NCBI GenBank assembly: GCA_002737725.1
Contig: NSIP01000010.1
Coordinates: 1 to 64,000 of the forward strand
Origin: Rhodospirillaceae bacterium
GTDB taxonomy: Bacteria; Pseudomonadota; Alphaproteobacteria; Rhodospirillales; Rhodospirillaceae
Reading direction: 5' to 3'
DNA length: 64,000 nt
Shown here piece by piece: positions 16,982 through 25,668 of the stretch. Numbering within the stretch: position 1 is the first letter of the stretch; each line of letters opens with the position of its first letter. A model generated the notes under the pieces. That model ran no database searches and had not been told where the DNA came from. It saw only the letters and a list, made by a program, of their open reading frames with translations. The translations under genes were made by a program, and so were the position numbers.

Positions 16982-17623
16982 CTAGTTCACGCGCCGCAAA
17001 TTGCGCAGATAAGCTATGACTTCGTCCTTGCTTTTGACCTCGGCATACTTCGCCTGCAGGTCAAAAAGGTTGGCATCGTGCGGGGCTTGATGTCGATCTC
17101 CGACCGCTTCGCGGATAACAATGGGTATAAATCCGCTTTGGCAGCTATCAAGGGCCGAGGCTCGAACGCAGCCCGAGGTACTCCAACCGGCGTGCAAAAC
17201 TGTATCGATGCCTGCCGCTGTCAGCGTCGAGGCCAGATTGGTACCGAAATAGGCGCTGGCATATTGCTTGGTGATCACAACTTCATTCGGTAAAGGCTCA
17301 AGGCCTGCAACAAACTCACCGAAGGGGCTGCCGCGCTCGAAGTTTTTAAGCGCAGGCACTTTGCGAAAAAAGATGCCACCGTCTGCCCCACCCGGCGTGA
17401 ACTCGACGCGCGTATGCACAATCATGATGCCGGCCTTGCGCGCTTCGGCCAGAACCTCTTTGGCCGCTTCAGCCGACGCCTCCACACCCGCATACAGCCC
17501 GCACGATTTGTCGATGTAGGCGCGCGCAAAATCGATGTGTAACAGACAGGGAGTTTTACCGAAATCCAAGCGCCCGCCAAACCCGGCCTTGCCGTAATCT
17601 TGATTCAAGGCTTTATCGCTCAT
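16982..17623 (-). CDS. isochorismatase-like cysteine hydrolase (N-carbamoylsarcosine amidase type)
   Basis: A 213-residue cysteine hydrolase. The triad is visible as Asp in LHIDFARAY (about 29-37), Lys in ITKQYASAYFGT (about 119-130) and Cys in AGWSTSGCVRAS (about 145-156). The TSGCVRA text is typical of the N-carbamoylsarcosine amidohydrolase branch rather than true isochorismatases. The start at 17623 follows GGGAGA; the open frame extends upstream but that part has no family similarity. It is in the same strand run as the FAD monooxygenase and a PAS protein. A second enzyme of this type occurs at 28867-29517. Confidence 0.86.
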   Translation of the reverse strand: MSDKALNQDYGKAGFGGRLDFGKTPCLLHIDFARAYIDKSCGLYAGVEASAEAAKEVLAEARKAGIMIVHTRVEFTPGGADGGIFFRKVPALKNFERGSPFGEFVAGLEPLPNEVVITKQYASAYFGTNLASTLTAAGIDTVLHAGWSTSGCVRASALDSCQSGFIPIVIREAVGDRHQAPHDANLFDLQAKYAEVKSKDEVIAYLRNLRRVN

Positions 17624-17688
17624 GGCTGATCTCCCGATGATCTCACCTCGGTTTTCGGCTAGCCACAGGCCAGAGTCAAGAAACGGTC

Positions 17689-18219
17689 TTAGGCGGTGCT
17701 CGGAAAGCCCGCACCAATATCGATCCATTCGGATGAGATAATTTCGCGCACAACAGACATGGAATTTCCTGCGGCAATCGATTCGCGAGACTGCGTGAAA
17801 GCCGCCAAGCAGCCCTGTCCGCTTTTGCAAAGCACGGGCAGGGTGACGGTACTGGCGGGGACGACCAGACCCGAGGTGGTCTTGACCAACCGCTCGGTCA
17901 TTTGGCCGCAGGGCCTTTTCACCATCGTCACGCAGGCTTGGCCCACTTTTTTCCGAGATTCAGGCGCGTAGATGTCTAGCGCATTCGTTTTGGTTAATTC
18001 ACGCCCCGTGAGTTGCACCAATCCTGTTCCCATGAGACGGATGCGCACATCGTCGATGGATATGACATCGAGCAGGACAACAAGTGGCTGAGTCTCAAGG
18101 GTGGGGGGATCGAGGAATTCTGAAAGGTTGGGAACCAACCCTTTTTTAATGAGAGCCAATGAGAGATAGAATTCTGGATTGCGACGGAAGGACTCATTGC
18201 GCTGCTCGACCTTAAACAT
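17689..18219 (-). CDS. PAS-domain (PAS_5-like) protein
   Basis: A 176-residue protein consisting mainly of a PAS-like fold: PLVVLLDVISIDDVRIRLMGTGLVQLTGRELT (about 45-76, described here by its ends) followed by TNALDIYAPE matches the PAS_5 pattern common in alphaproteobacteria. There is no kinase, GGDEF or DNA-binding domain attached. It may sense a small ligand or act as a regulatory partner; function is unknown. It heads the minus-strand run leading to the isochorismatase-like, FAD monooxygenase and small-protein genes. A degenerate relative is present at 30262-30672. Confidence 0.7.
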   Translation of the reverse strand: MFKVEQRNESFRRNPEFYLSLALIKKGLVPNLSEFLDPPTLETQPLVVLLDVISIDDVRIRLMGTGLVQLTGRELTKTNALDIYAPESRKKVGQACVTMVKRPCGQMTERLVKTTSGLVVPASTVTLPVLCKSGQGCLAAFTQSRESIAAGNSMSVVREIISSEWIDIGAGFPSTA

Positions 18220-18292
18220 TCTGAAGGGCCGTGCGCTGAACCTGCGGCGGCGGAACCTTAAGGAACCGATAGAGACTGCTTCGAGATAAAAG

Positions 18293-18323
18293 AAAAGGCC
18301 TGGTTAATAAAACCAGGCCTTTT
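18293..18323 (-). terminator. rho-independent terminator, probably bidirectional
   Basis: AAAAGGCCTGGTT (18293-18305) and AACCAGGCCTTTT (18311-18323) form a perfect 13-pair stem around a five-base loop. On the minus strand the stem is followed by a T-rich stretch. It lies 24 bases after the stop of the CoA-transferase gene and separates it from the PAS gene downstream on the same strand. Confidence 0.9.
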
Positions 18324-18346
18324 CACGATCACATGTAGAAACGCGA

Positions 18347-19546
18347 TTAGATAATCCCGCGCTCCTGGTACTCTTTCATGGTTTTTGAATCCATGCCGAG
18401 GATGCCGCCAAAAATCTCTTCGTTGTGCTCGCCAAGGTCAGGCCCAGTCCAACGCACCTTGCCCGGGGTTGCCGACAACTTGGGGAAGGTGTTTTGCATC
18501 TTCAGTTTACCAAGTGTTTTATCAGCCACTTCAACGATTGCCTCTCGCGCCTTGAAGTGCGCATCAGCCAACATTTCGGGTGCGCGGTAGATCAAGCCCG
18601 AAGGCACGCTGGCCTTGTCCATCAGACCTTCAAGTTCTTTGACGGTTTTGGTTTTGGTCCAAGCCGCAATCACATCATCGAGTTCTTTTTGGCGTTGGCC
18701 GCGTGCGGCGTGGGTTGCATACCTCGCATCGGTCCCTAACTCAGGCTGGCCCATGGCCTCAGCGAGGCGACGAAACACGGTGTCTTGATTTGCAGCGATC
18801 AGGAAGTTGCCATCTTTAGCTGGATACACGTTCGAGGGTGCGACGTTGGGCAAGATCGAGCCCGTGCGTTCGCGGATGAAACCTACTTTGTCGTACTCGC
18901 TGATCAGCGATTCCATCAGTTGCAAAACGGATTCATAAATTGCCGAATCTACAACCTGCCCGCGGCCCGTCAGATGCCGGTGATGCAGCGCCATCAAAGC
19001 ACCCATACACGCATATGTAGCAGCCGTTGTGTCGCCCAGCGAAATGCCAACACGGCTGGGTGGTGTCGAAGGATCACCCACGACGTAGCGCAATCCGCCC
19101 ATCGCCTCTCCCACGGCCGCGTAACCGGCCTTATGCGAGTAAGGGCCTGTCTGTCCGTAACCCGAGACGCGTATCATAATGATGCCCGGATTAATTTTGG
19201 CCAGTTCCTCGTAGCCGAGGTTCCATTTCTCCATGGTCGTCGGCTTGAAGTTCTCCAGCAGGAAGTCGGACTTCTTCACCAATTGCTTGATGATCTCTTG
19301 GCCCTCAGGCACGCGGGCATTGAGTGTGATGGACTTCTTGTTGCGCGCCACGATGGGCCACCACAACGATTTCCCCTCTGATTTCTCGCGACCCCATTCG
19401 CGCAAAGGGTCGCCGACCTTGGGCTGTTCAATTTTGATGACCTCGGCACCGAAGTCCGCCATCAACTGACCGCAGAACGGTCCGGCCAATAACTGGCCCA
19501 TTTCGATCAAGCGCAAGCCCGTCAACGGGCCGTTTTCTCCAGCCAT
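18347..19546 (-). CDS. CaiB/BaiF family III CoA-transferase
   Basis: A 399-residue family III CoA-transferase, moving CoA between carboxylic acids in the cytoplasm. LAGPFCGQLMADFGAEVIKIE (from about 20, given by its ends) is the conserved N-terminal block; SLGDTTAATYACMGAL (about 169-184) includes Asp172, the residue that forms the acyl-aspartyl intermediate in family members; LTGRGQVVDSAIYE follows. GGGAGAG precedes the start. It is divergent from an HMG-CoA lyase gene 241 bases away, so it may activate a branched dicarboxylate that the lyase then splits. The substrate is not determinable from sequence. Confidence 0.9.
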   Translation of the reverse strand: MAGENGPLTGLRLIEMGQLLAGPFCGQLMADFGAEVIKIEQPKVGDPLREWGREKSEGKSLWWPIVARNKKSITLNARVPEGQEIIKQLVKKSDFLLENFKPTTMEKWNLGYEELAKINPGIIMIRVSGYGQTGPYSHKAGYAAVGEAMGGLRYVVGDPSTPPSRVGISLGDTTAATYACMGALMALHHRHLTGRGQVVDSAIYESVLQLMESLISEYDKVGFIRERTGSILPNVAPSNVYPAKDGNFLIAANQDTVFRRLAEAMGQPELGTDARYATHAARGQRQKELDDVIAAWTKTKTVKELEGLMDKASVPSGLIYRAPEMLADAHFKAREAIVEVADKTLGKLKMQNTFPKLSATPGKVRWTGPDLGEHNEEIFGGILGMDSKTMKEYQERGII

Positions 19547-19787
19547 ATCACTCTCCCTGTCTGCCCGAGTCCTCTTGCCGGGGCGCTTTGCCCCGCAACA
19601 AGTCCACCCTATATAAGCCCCTGATAAAGGCCAGCTTCGCCTCGGCCTATAGCGGGGCCGAAGTGCCCTGGCAAGCCGATGAAGATGATTTGATGTCTAG
19701 ATGGGCAGGTCTACAATTCCACTCTACAGTCTGGTCTGCGACGATCACATCCACAGGCCAGTTTTGAGCAAGAATGGGAACGCGATC

Positions 19788-20699
19788 ATGATCAAGAAAG
19801 TAACACTCGTTGAAGTGGGGCCCCGCGATGGTCTGCAAAGCGAACCCAAGATTATGCCCACCGAGGAAAAGGTCGAGTTTATTAAGCGCGCCATAGATGC
19901 TGGGATCACGCGCATTGAGGTCGCTAGTTTCGTCAATCCCAAGCGCGTGCCCCAGATGGCCGATGCCGAAGCTGTGTTGGCTCAAGTGCCGCGCGATGGT
20001 CGTGCCAGCTACATTGGCTTGATCCTCAACATGAAGGGCTTTGAACGCGCGCGCGATGCCAAGGTCGATGAGATGGGCTACGCAGTGGTCGCCACCGATA
20101 CCTTCGCTATGAAAAACCAGGGCATGACTTCAGCCGAGACCGTGACCGCCTGGCAAGAGGTCGGTCGCGTGGCCAAAAGTGAAGGCTTTAAAACATCGGT
20201 GACAATTGGCGCTTCGTTTGGCTGCCCCTTCGAAGGTGAAGTGCCCATCCAGCGTGTGGTTGATATCGCCAAACGTTGCGCCGAGGTAAACCCCAATGAA
20301 GTCGCATTGGCCGATACCATTGGCTGCGCTGATCCCGTACGCGTGACCGAACTGATCACCCGTGTGAAAGCAGCTATTCCCGGTGTTCCAATCCGTGTTC
20401 ACTTGCACAATACCCGCAACACGGGCCTCGCCAATGCCTATGCTGCTGTGATGGCAGGCGTAGATTTCCTGGATGCCTCGACGGGTGGCATCGGCGGTTG
20501 TCCCTTTGCACCACGTGCAACCGGCAATATCCCCTTGGAAGATTTGATTTACATGCTGAACCGGATGGGCGTGGAGACGGGTGTGGATATCAACAAAGTC
20601 ATCGCCACCGCACAATGGGTCGAAGAGCGACTCGGCAAGCCGATCCCGGCCATGTTAGGCCGGGCGGGGGTATTCCCATCTGTGGCGAAGGCGGCATAA
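19788..20699 (+). CDS. hydroxymethylglutaryl-CoA lyase
   Basis: A 303-residue DRE-TIM lyase that splits 3-hydroxy-3-methylglutaryl-CoA to acetoacetate and acetyl-CoA. VEVGPRDGLQ (residues 7-16) supplies the catalytic Arg and metal-binding Asp, HLHNTRNTGLAN (about 206-217) the metal His and Asn ligands, and GGIGGCPFAPRATGN (about 233-247) the active-site Cys loop. The ATG at 19788 is chosen because the family begins there and GGGAA precedes it; the longer frame upstream has no similarity. It could serve leucine or a related branched-acid breakdown; related enzymes also use citramalyl-type substrates. Confidence 0.92.
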   Translation: MIKKVTLVEVGPRDGLQSEPKIMPTEEKVEFIKRAIDAGITRIEVASFVNPKRVPQMADAEAVLAQVPRDGRASYIGLILNMKGFERARDAKVDEMGYAVVATDTFAMKNQGMTSAETVTAWQEVGRVAKSEGFKTSVTIGASFGCPFEGEVPIQRVVDIAKRCAEVNPNEVALADTIGCADPVRVTELITRVKAAIPGVPIRVHLHNTRNTGLANAYAAVMAGVDFLDASTGGIGGCPFAPRATGNIPLEDLIYMLNRMGVETGVDINKVIATAQWVEERLGKPIPAMLGRAGVFPSVAKAA

Positions 20700-20928
20700 G
20701 AAAAGCCATTAGCGACCAGAAGTGCTGGCAAGGCCATAATAATTAAGCTACCTGGACGGCGCTTAGGGATGGGGCGGTCGATCACTGCATTTCTGATTCG
20801 CCTTTACCGAACTGTTTGACTAGGTTTGCGGCGACTGGTGCGGCGAGGGCGGGCCACCCGCTTAAACGCTTCACCGCAATGCGGCGTAAGCCCATTTCAT
20901 AAAATGCATAGCGAGGACGCGCGAAGCC

Positions 20929-23145
20929 ATGACGTATCGTTTGGGATGTGACGTTGGAGGAACTTTTACGGACCTCCTTTTGATTAACGAAGCCACGGGA
21001 GAAACCTATCGCGCCAAAACCCCCTCAACGCCGCAAGATCAATCGATCGGTGTCATGACCGGGATCGAGCGCATTTGCAAAGATGCGGGCATTACGCCAG
21101 CGGAAATTAGCGAATTCATGCACGGCACGACGGTCGCCACCAACGCCGTGCTGGAAGGCAAAGGCGCTGTCGTCGGCTTGATTGTGACGGATGGCTATAA
21201 ACAAGTGCTGCAAATTGCGCGCTCGTTTGTGCCCGGCGGTCTGGCGGGCTGGATCATCTGGAACAAACCACTTCCGCTGGCCTTGCTGGAAAACACCTGC
21301 GAAGTCAAAGAACGCATTGGCGCGCGCGGCGACGTGGTTCGACCCGTCAATGAAGAGTCGGTGCGCGAGGCCGTTCGCAAGCTGAAGGCAAACAAGGTCC
21401 AAGCCATCACCGTGTCGTTGATGAACTCTTTTGCCAACGGCGATCACGAAAAGAAAATTCGCGACATCATCAAGCAAGAGTTCCCCGAAGTGCCGGTGAG
21501 CTTGAGCCACGAAGTGCTGCCCGAAATGTATGAGTACGAGCGCACCCTCACGGCGGTTGCGAACTCTTACGTTCGCCCGACGGTTAGCCGCTATCTCAAA
21601 AATCTTGAAACTACATTTGCCAGCCGCAACATGAAGGCGAAGTGCAAAGTGTTGCGCTCTGACGGCGGCCTGATGGCCTTCGGAAATGCTGCCGACAAGC
21701 CTGTCGCCCTGATGATGTCTGGCCCTGCCGGTGGCGTGGCCGGTGCGTTATGGGTGTCGCGTCAATCGGGTTTCAAAAATCTGCTGACCTTCGACATGGG
21801 CGGAACGTCAACCGACGTCGCGCTGATCGAAAACGGCGAACCGCAGTTGCGTCGTGAAACCAAAGTCGGTGATGTGACGGTGCGTGCGTCCTCGTTAGAC
21901 GTTCGTACAGTTGGTGCGGGCGGTGGGTCCATCGCGCGCGTTCCTGAGCTGACGGGCGCCTTGCGTGTCGGCCCCGAAAGCGCTGGTGCCGTGCCAGGCC
22001 CCGCTTGTTATGGCAAAGGCGGAACTGAACCCGCCGTGACCGATGCCAACGTCGTGCTGGGTCACTTGCCACCGTCATTGATCGGCGGCGAAATGAAACT
22101 TGATGTGGCGGCCTCGAAGGCCGCGTGCAAAAAAGTCGGCGATGCGCTGAAGATCTCGGTCGAAACTGCGGCCGAAGGTATTGTGAAGATCGTCAACGAA
22201 AATATGTTCGGCGCGCTGCGCCTGGTGTCGATTGAACAAGGCTATGATCCGCGCGATTTCGCCCTGGTGGCCTTCGGGGGCGCAGGCCCCTTGCATGCCA
22301 ACGCGCTCGGCAAATTGTCGGGTTCATGGCCGGTCATCATTCCGCCCGGCCCCGGCGTGTTGTGCGCTTATGGTGATGCCACCACGCGCGCACGTAACGA
22401 AGCCTCACAAACCTTCGTGCGCCGTTACTCAGAAACGTCCAACAAAGACGTGACGGCCATCCTCAAGTCTCTGAGCAAACAAGCACAAGACAGTTTGATC
22501 AAAGAAGGCATCCCGGTCAAAGAACAGACCGTCATCTGGGAAGTTGACTTGCGTTACACCGGCCAAGGCTTCTCGGTGCCTATCGCTTGCAAGCCCGAAG
22601 GGTTTGAGAAAAACGGCCTGGCGCAAGCCGGTAAGGATTTCGACACCTTCCACACCCGTCAGTTCACCTTCGCGCTCGACGCCGAACATGAAATTGTCAA
22701 CTTGCGTGCGGTCGTTGTCGGCGAATACCCGAACGTCAAAGCCATTCGCGTTGGCAAAGGCGGCACCGATCCATCCAAGGCCGTGGTCAATGCCAACCAC
22801 GAGTTCTGGGACGAAGGCAAAAAGTACAAAGCCAAAATCTATGATCGTGCAAAATTAAAGGCTGGAAACATCGTGCAAGGCCCAGCGATTGTCACCGAGT
22901 TTGACTCGACCACCGTCATCTTGGCCGACTGCATGGGCACGATTGATCACGTCGGCTGCATCTTAATTACGCCCAAGGGCATGAAGCCCAAGGCGGGGAT
23001 GTCGGCGCCACCTGCTGGCGGTAAAGCGAAGGCCAAAGCGAAGCCAGCAGCCAAAGCTAAGGCGAAAGCCAAGCCGGCTGCTAAAGCCAAGGCGAAAGCG
23101 AAGCCAGTAGCCAAAGCCAAAGCTAAATCAAAGAAAAAGCGTTAA
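20929..23145 (+). CDS. hyuA: hydantoinase/oxoprolinase subunit A with Lys/Ala-rich tail
   Basis: The 738-residue ATP-dependent subunit of the hydantoinase/5-oxoprolinase/acetone carboxylase superfamily. GCDVGGTFTDLLLI near the start and TFDMGGTSTDVALI (about 285-298) are the phosphate-binding loops of the ASKHA fold; HGTTVATNAVLE and GAGGGSIARV are family blocks. After about residue 692 the sequence becomes an irregular repeat built from AKAKAKP and PAAKAKA units, ending KSKKKR. This tail is not part of the family. HyuB starts 23 bases downstream. Substrate may be a hydantoin, N-methylhydantoin or 5-oxoproline; sequence alone does not decide. Confidence 0.9.
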   Translation: MTYRLGCDVGGTFTDLLLINEATGETYRAKTPSTPQDQSIGVMTGIERICKDAGITPAEISEFMHGTTVATNAVLEGKGAVVGLIVTDGYKQVLQIARSFVPGGLAGWIIWNKPLPLALLENTCEVKERIGARGDVVRPVNEESVREAVRKLKANKVQAITVSLMNSFANGDHEKKIRDIIKQEFPEVPVSLSHEVLPEMYEYERTLTAVANSYVRPTVSRYLKNLETTFASRNMKAKCKVLRSDGGLMAFGNAADKPVALMMSGPAGGVAGALWVSRQSGFKNLLTFDMGGTSTDVALIENGEPQLRRETKVGDVTVRASSLDVRTVGAGGGSIARVPELTGALRVGPESAGAVPGPACYGKGGTEPAVTDANVVLGHLPPSLIGGEMKLDVAASKAACKKVGDALKISVETAAEGIVKIVNENMFGALRLVSIEQGYDPRDFALVAFGGAGPLHANALGKLSGSWPVIIPPGPGVLCAYGDATTRARNEASQTFVRRYSETSNKDVTAILKSLSKQAQDSLIKEGIPVKEQTVIWEVDLRYTGQGFSVPIACKPEGFEKNGLAQAGKDFDTFHTRQFTFALDAEHEIVNLRAVVVGEYPNVKAIRVGKGGTDPSKAVVNANHEFWDEGKKYKAKIYDRAKLKAGNIVQGPAIVTEFDSTTVILADCMGTIDHVGCILITPKGMKPKAGMSAPPAGGKAKAKAKPAAKAKAKAKPAAKAKAKAKPVAKAKAKSKKKR

Positions 23146-23168
23146 CGGTTGAGCAGGAGGGTTGAATC

Positions 23169-25064
23169 ATGACGAGCAAAGCGCAAATCATCGAAACCAA
23201 TAAGAAGCCTTTTAAAAAGGTCACTATTGATCCCATTACGCTCGACATCATCGAAAGCGCGTTGCGTAACGCGCGCTTCGAGATGGACGCCACGGTGTTC
23301 CGCACCGCAATGTCCTCGGGCATTCGCGAACAGCACGACGCCTTCCCGCTGATTGCCAACAAAGACGGCAAAATGGTGGTGGGTCAGTTCGGCTCATTCA
23401 TCGGCGGGTTCCTGAATAACTACGACGGCACCATCGAAGAAGGCGATGTCTTCTTCACCAACGATCCGTACAAAACCGAAGGCGCCATCAGCCACGCCAA
23501 CGATTGGCTGATCTTGCTGCCGATTTTCTTCAGCGGCCGTTTGGTCGGCTGGTCATGCCACTTCGGTCATATGACCGACAACGGCGGCAAAGTGCCAGGC
23601 TCGATGCCTACCGATGCCACCACGATTTTCGAAGAAGGTCTCGTGACGCCGCCCACCAAGCTTTACAAAAAAGGCGTGCTGCAATCGACATTGCTGGAAG
23701 TCATGCTGAACCAGGTCCGCTTGCCGACCTGGAACCGCTCGGACCTCAATGCCGTGTTGGCTGCCTGCCGCGTTGCTGAAAAGCGCGTGAAGGAAATGTG
23801 CGTTCGTTTCGGCGATGACGTGTTTGTGTCGGCCTGCCAAGCCGCCCTTGATCGGAACAAGCGCGCCATGTCGATCTTGATCGACAAGAACGTCAGCGAA
23901 GCTCCGGTGTCATTCGAAGATTACGTCGATGACGACGGCCGCGGTTACGGCCCCTACAAAATCAAGTGCACCATGTGGCGCGAAGGCAGCAAGGTGATCC
24001 TCGATTGGAAAGGCACCGATCCACAGGCCATCGGCTCCATCAACTTTTACCTCAACGAAAACATGCTCAAGATGTTCTGGGGCATCTACATGATCATGGT
24101 GTTCGACCCCGCCATTCTGTTCAACGACGGGTTCTATGACCTGGTGGATGTGCGCATCCCGCAAGGCACGTTGTTGAAGCCAAACTTCCCCGCCGCCTTG
24201 TCGTGCCGCACGCACGCTTTGGGCCGCATCTTCGACACGTTTGCTGCGCTGCTCGGTCAAAAAACACCTGACTTCCTGTGCGCCGCGGGATTCTCGTCCT
24301 CGCCGCACTTTATGTATTCGGGCACCAACTCGAAGGGTGAATGGTACCAGCTGTATCAAATCGGCTTCGGTGGCATCCCGGCCAAACCGTTTGGCGACGG
24401 CCCCGATGGTCACTCGATGTGGCCCAGCTTCACCAACGTGCCGCAAGAATACTTGGAAGCCTACTTCCCGCTGCGCATTGATCGTCATGAAACGACGCCC
24501 GATTCCGGTGGCGCAGGACGCTTCCGTGGTGGTAACGCGCTGCGCGTTGACTACTGCTTCTTGGAAGACGGCGAAATCTCCATCCATGACGACCGTTGGC
24601 TCACCTATCCGTGGGGTGTGAACGGTGGCACGCCGGGCAAGCGCTCGGAGAAGATTTTGTACCGCACCAATGGTTCGATTGAGTACCACCATTCCAAGTG
24701 CGACAACGTCAAAGTGAAGAAGGGCGATGTCTTGGCCTTCATCACCTGGGGTGGCGGCGGTTGGGGCAACCCGATCGAACGCGAAGCGACCTTGGTTGCC
24801 ACCGACGTCCGTCGTGGCTTGGTGACACCGGAAGGAGCTAAGCGCTACGGTGTTGTTGTCAATGCTGACGGCGTGATCAATGAGGAAGAGACTAGGAAAC
24901 TCCGCGCCGACATCAAATCCAAACAGCCTGCTAAAATGCCTGTGTTCGATTTGGGCCCACCGCTGGCGCAAACGTTGGCCAATTGCGAAAAAGAAACGCA
25001 TTTGCCAGCGCCACGTCCGCCAGTCTTCCGTCCAGATTTCCACGCGGCCAAAGCGGCAGAGTAA
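23169..25064 (+). CDS. hyuB: hydantoinase/oxoprolinase subunit B
   Basis: The 631-residue HyuB subunit, partner of HyuA in hydrolysing a cyclic amide with ATP. Recognisable blocks are ITLDIIESALRNARFEMD (about 19-36), GIREQHDAFPLI, FFTNDPYKTEGAISHANDW (about 97-115), HFGHMTDNGGKVPGS and the C-terminal glycine-rich SGGAGRFRGGNAL (about 444-456). GAGCAGGAGG precedes the start, the strongest ribosome site in this region. A terminator follows 23 bases after the stop, so hyuAB form a two-gene operon. No transporter is adjacent. Confidence 0.92.
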   Translation: MTSKAQIIETNKKPFKKVTIDPITLDIIESALRNARFEMDATVFRTAMSSGIREQHDAFPLIANKDGKMVVGQFGSFIGGFLNNYDGTIEEGDVFFTNDPYKTEGAISHANDWLILLPIFFSGRLVGWSCHFGHMTDNGGKVPGSMPTDATTIFEEGLVTPPTKLYKKGVLQSTLLEVMLNQVRLPTWNRSDLNAVLAACRVAEKRVKEMCVRFGDDVFVSACQAALDRNKRAMSILIDKNVSEAPVSFEDYVDDDGRGYGPYKIKCTMWREGSKVILDWKGTDPQAIGSINFYLNENMLKMFWGIYMIMVFDPAILFNDGFYDLVDVRIPQGTLLKPNFPAALSCRTHALGRIFDTFAALLGQKTPDFLCAAGFSSSPHFMYSGTNSKGEWYQLYQIGFGGIPAKPFGDGPDGHSMWPSFTNVPQEYLEAYFPLRIDRHETTPDSGGAGRFRGGNALRVDYCFLEDGEISIHDDRWLTYPWGVNGGTPGKRSEKILYRTNGSIEYHHSKCDNVKVKKGDVLAFITWGGGGWGNPIEREATLVATDVRRGLVTPEGAKRYGVVVNADGVINEEETRKLRADIKSKQPAKMPVFDLGPPLAQTLANCEKETHLPAPRPPVFRPDFHAAKAAE

Positions 25065-25086
25065 GTTTTTCTCTCCTCAGTGCAAG

Positions 25087-25120
25087 AAAGGCGACCCGCA
25101 AAGGTCGCCTTTTTTATTTT
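25087..25120 (+). terminator. rho-independent terminator after hyuB
   Basis: AAAGGCGACC (25087-25096) pairs with GGTCGCCTTT (25103-25112) around a six-base loop and runs into a T-rich tract (TTTTTTATTTT). It sits 23 bases after the hyuB stop and closes the hyuAB operon. Confidence 0.93.
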
Positions 25121-25123
25121 TCC

Positions 25124-25251
25124 TCCCCCTCGCCCTCCGGGAGAGGGGCGGGGTGAGGCCGTGTTGTTTGCAGATTTTCAAGAGCACGATATGCTGTTAA
25201 ACAACTCACGCTCACACGCCGCTTTGCGACGACCTCTCCCAGGGGGAGAGG
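25124..25251. repeat. intergenic CCTCTCCC/GGGAGAGG palindromes
   Basis: Two GC-rich imperfect palindromes lie in this non-coding stretch: one around 25124-25160 (CCCCTCGCCCTCCGGGAGAG and a following GGGGCGGGGTGAGG) and a perfect one at 25233-25251 (CCTCTCCC, spacer AGG, GGGAGAGG). A related hairpin acts as a terminator at 33076-33100. They look like members of the small intergenic palindrome class common in proteobacteria. From 25252 to 25427 I see no further gene or site. Confidence 0.5.
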
Positions 25252-25427
25252 TTAAGTTACAGCTTGCTGTTTCTTCTCTCACGCCTTCCAGTGATCTTGC
25301 CCGGGTTGGCGTTTCAAGGTGCCCACCGTTTTGGGACGAAACCCCTTTTTGCCAAGTGCTCCAAAACGCTGCTTGCGGGTTCGGCGCACGCGGGGCGTCG
25401 TCCATGGGTGCATAGGGTGGGTGGGGC

Positions 25428-25668
25428 ATGGCCGATGCGTTTGAGTCTGAGGATACGGGTTATATCGCCCATGCTCTGGGTATCGTTGCGCGCGCGAAGG
25501 GCATGTCGCACATCGCTAGCCAGACAGGCCTTTCGCGCGAACAGCTTTACCGCTCTTTTAGTCAGAACGGTAATCCGACGCTCAAAACCATGTGGCTGTC
25601 ATGAAGGCGCTTGGCATCGAGTTGACGATTGGCGTCTTAAGCCACGCTCGCCATCCAGTCGGCGACTA
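25428..25668 (+). pseudogene. remnant of an addiction-module antidote (HTH antitoxin)
   Basis: From ATG 25428 the frame reads MADAFESEDTGYIAHALG, then VARAKGMSHIASQTGLS and REQLYRSFSQNGNPTLKTM, which is the helix-turn-helix core of the chromosomal antidote family (COG3636-like). After LKTM the frame ends at TGA; a one-base shift at about 25596 restores AVMKALGIELTIG, the normal C-terminus. The usual N-terminal 30 or so residues are missing because an in-frame TAG lies just upstream, and no toxin gene is adjacent. It is both truncated and frameshifted. The restored frame overlaps the end of the convergent hydrolase gene. Confidence 0.7.

Noticed and set aside
18347-19546. Suspected loss of catalytic Asp in the CoA-transferase (GYAAVGEAMGG)
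   Set aside because: The catalytic Asp of this family is in the later LGD block, and Asp172 is present.
19617-19629. Thirteen-base sequence GCCCCTGATAAAG shared with 52696-52708, both upstream of genes
   Set aside because: A match of this length is expected by chance many times in 64 kb, and its position relative to starts differs.
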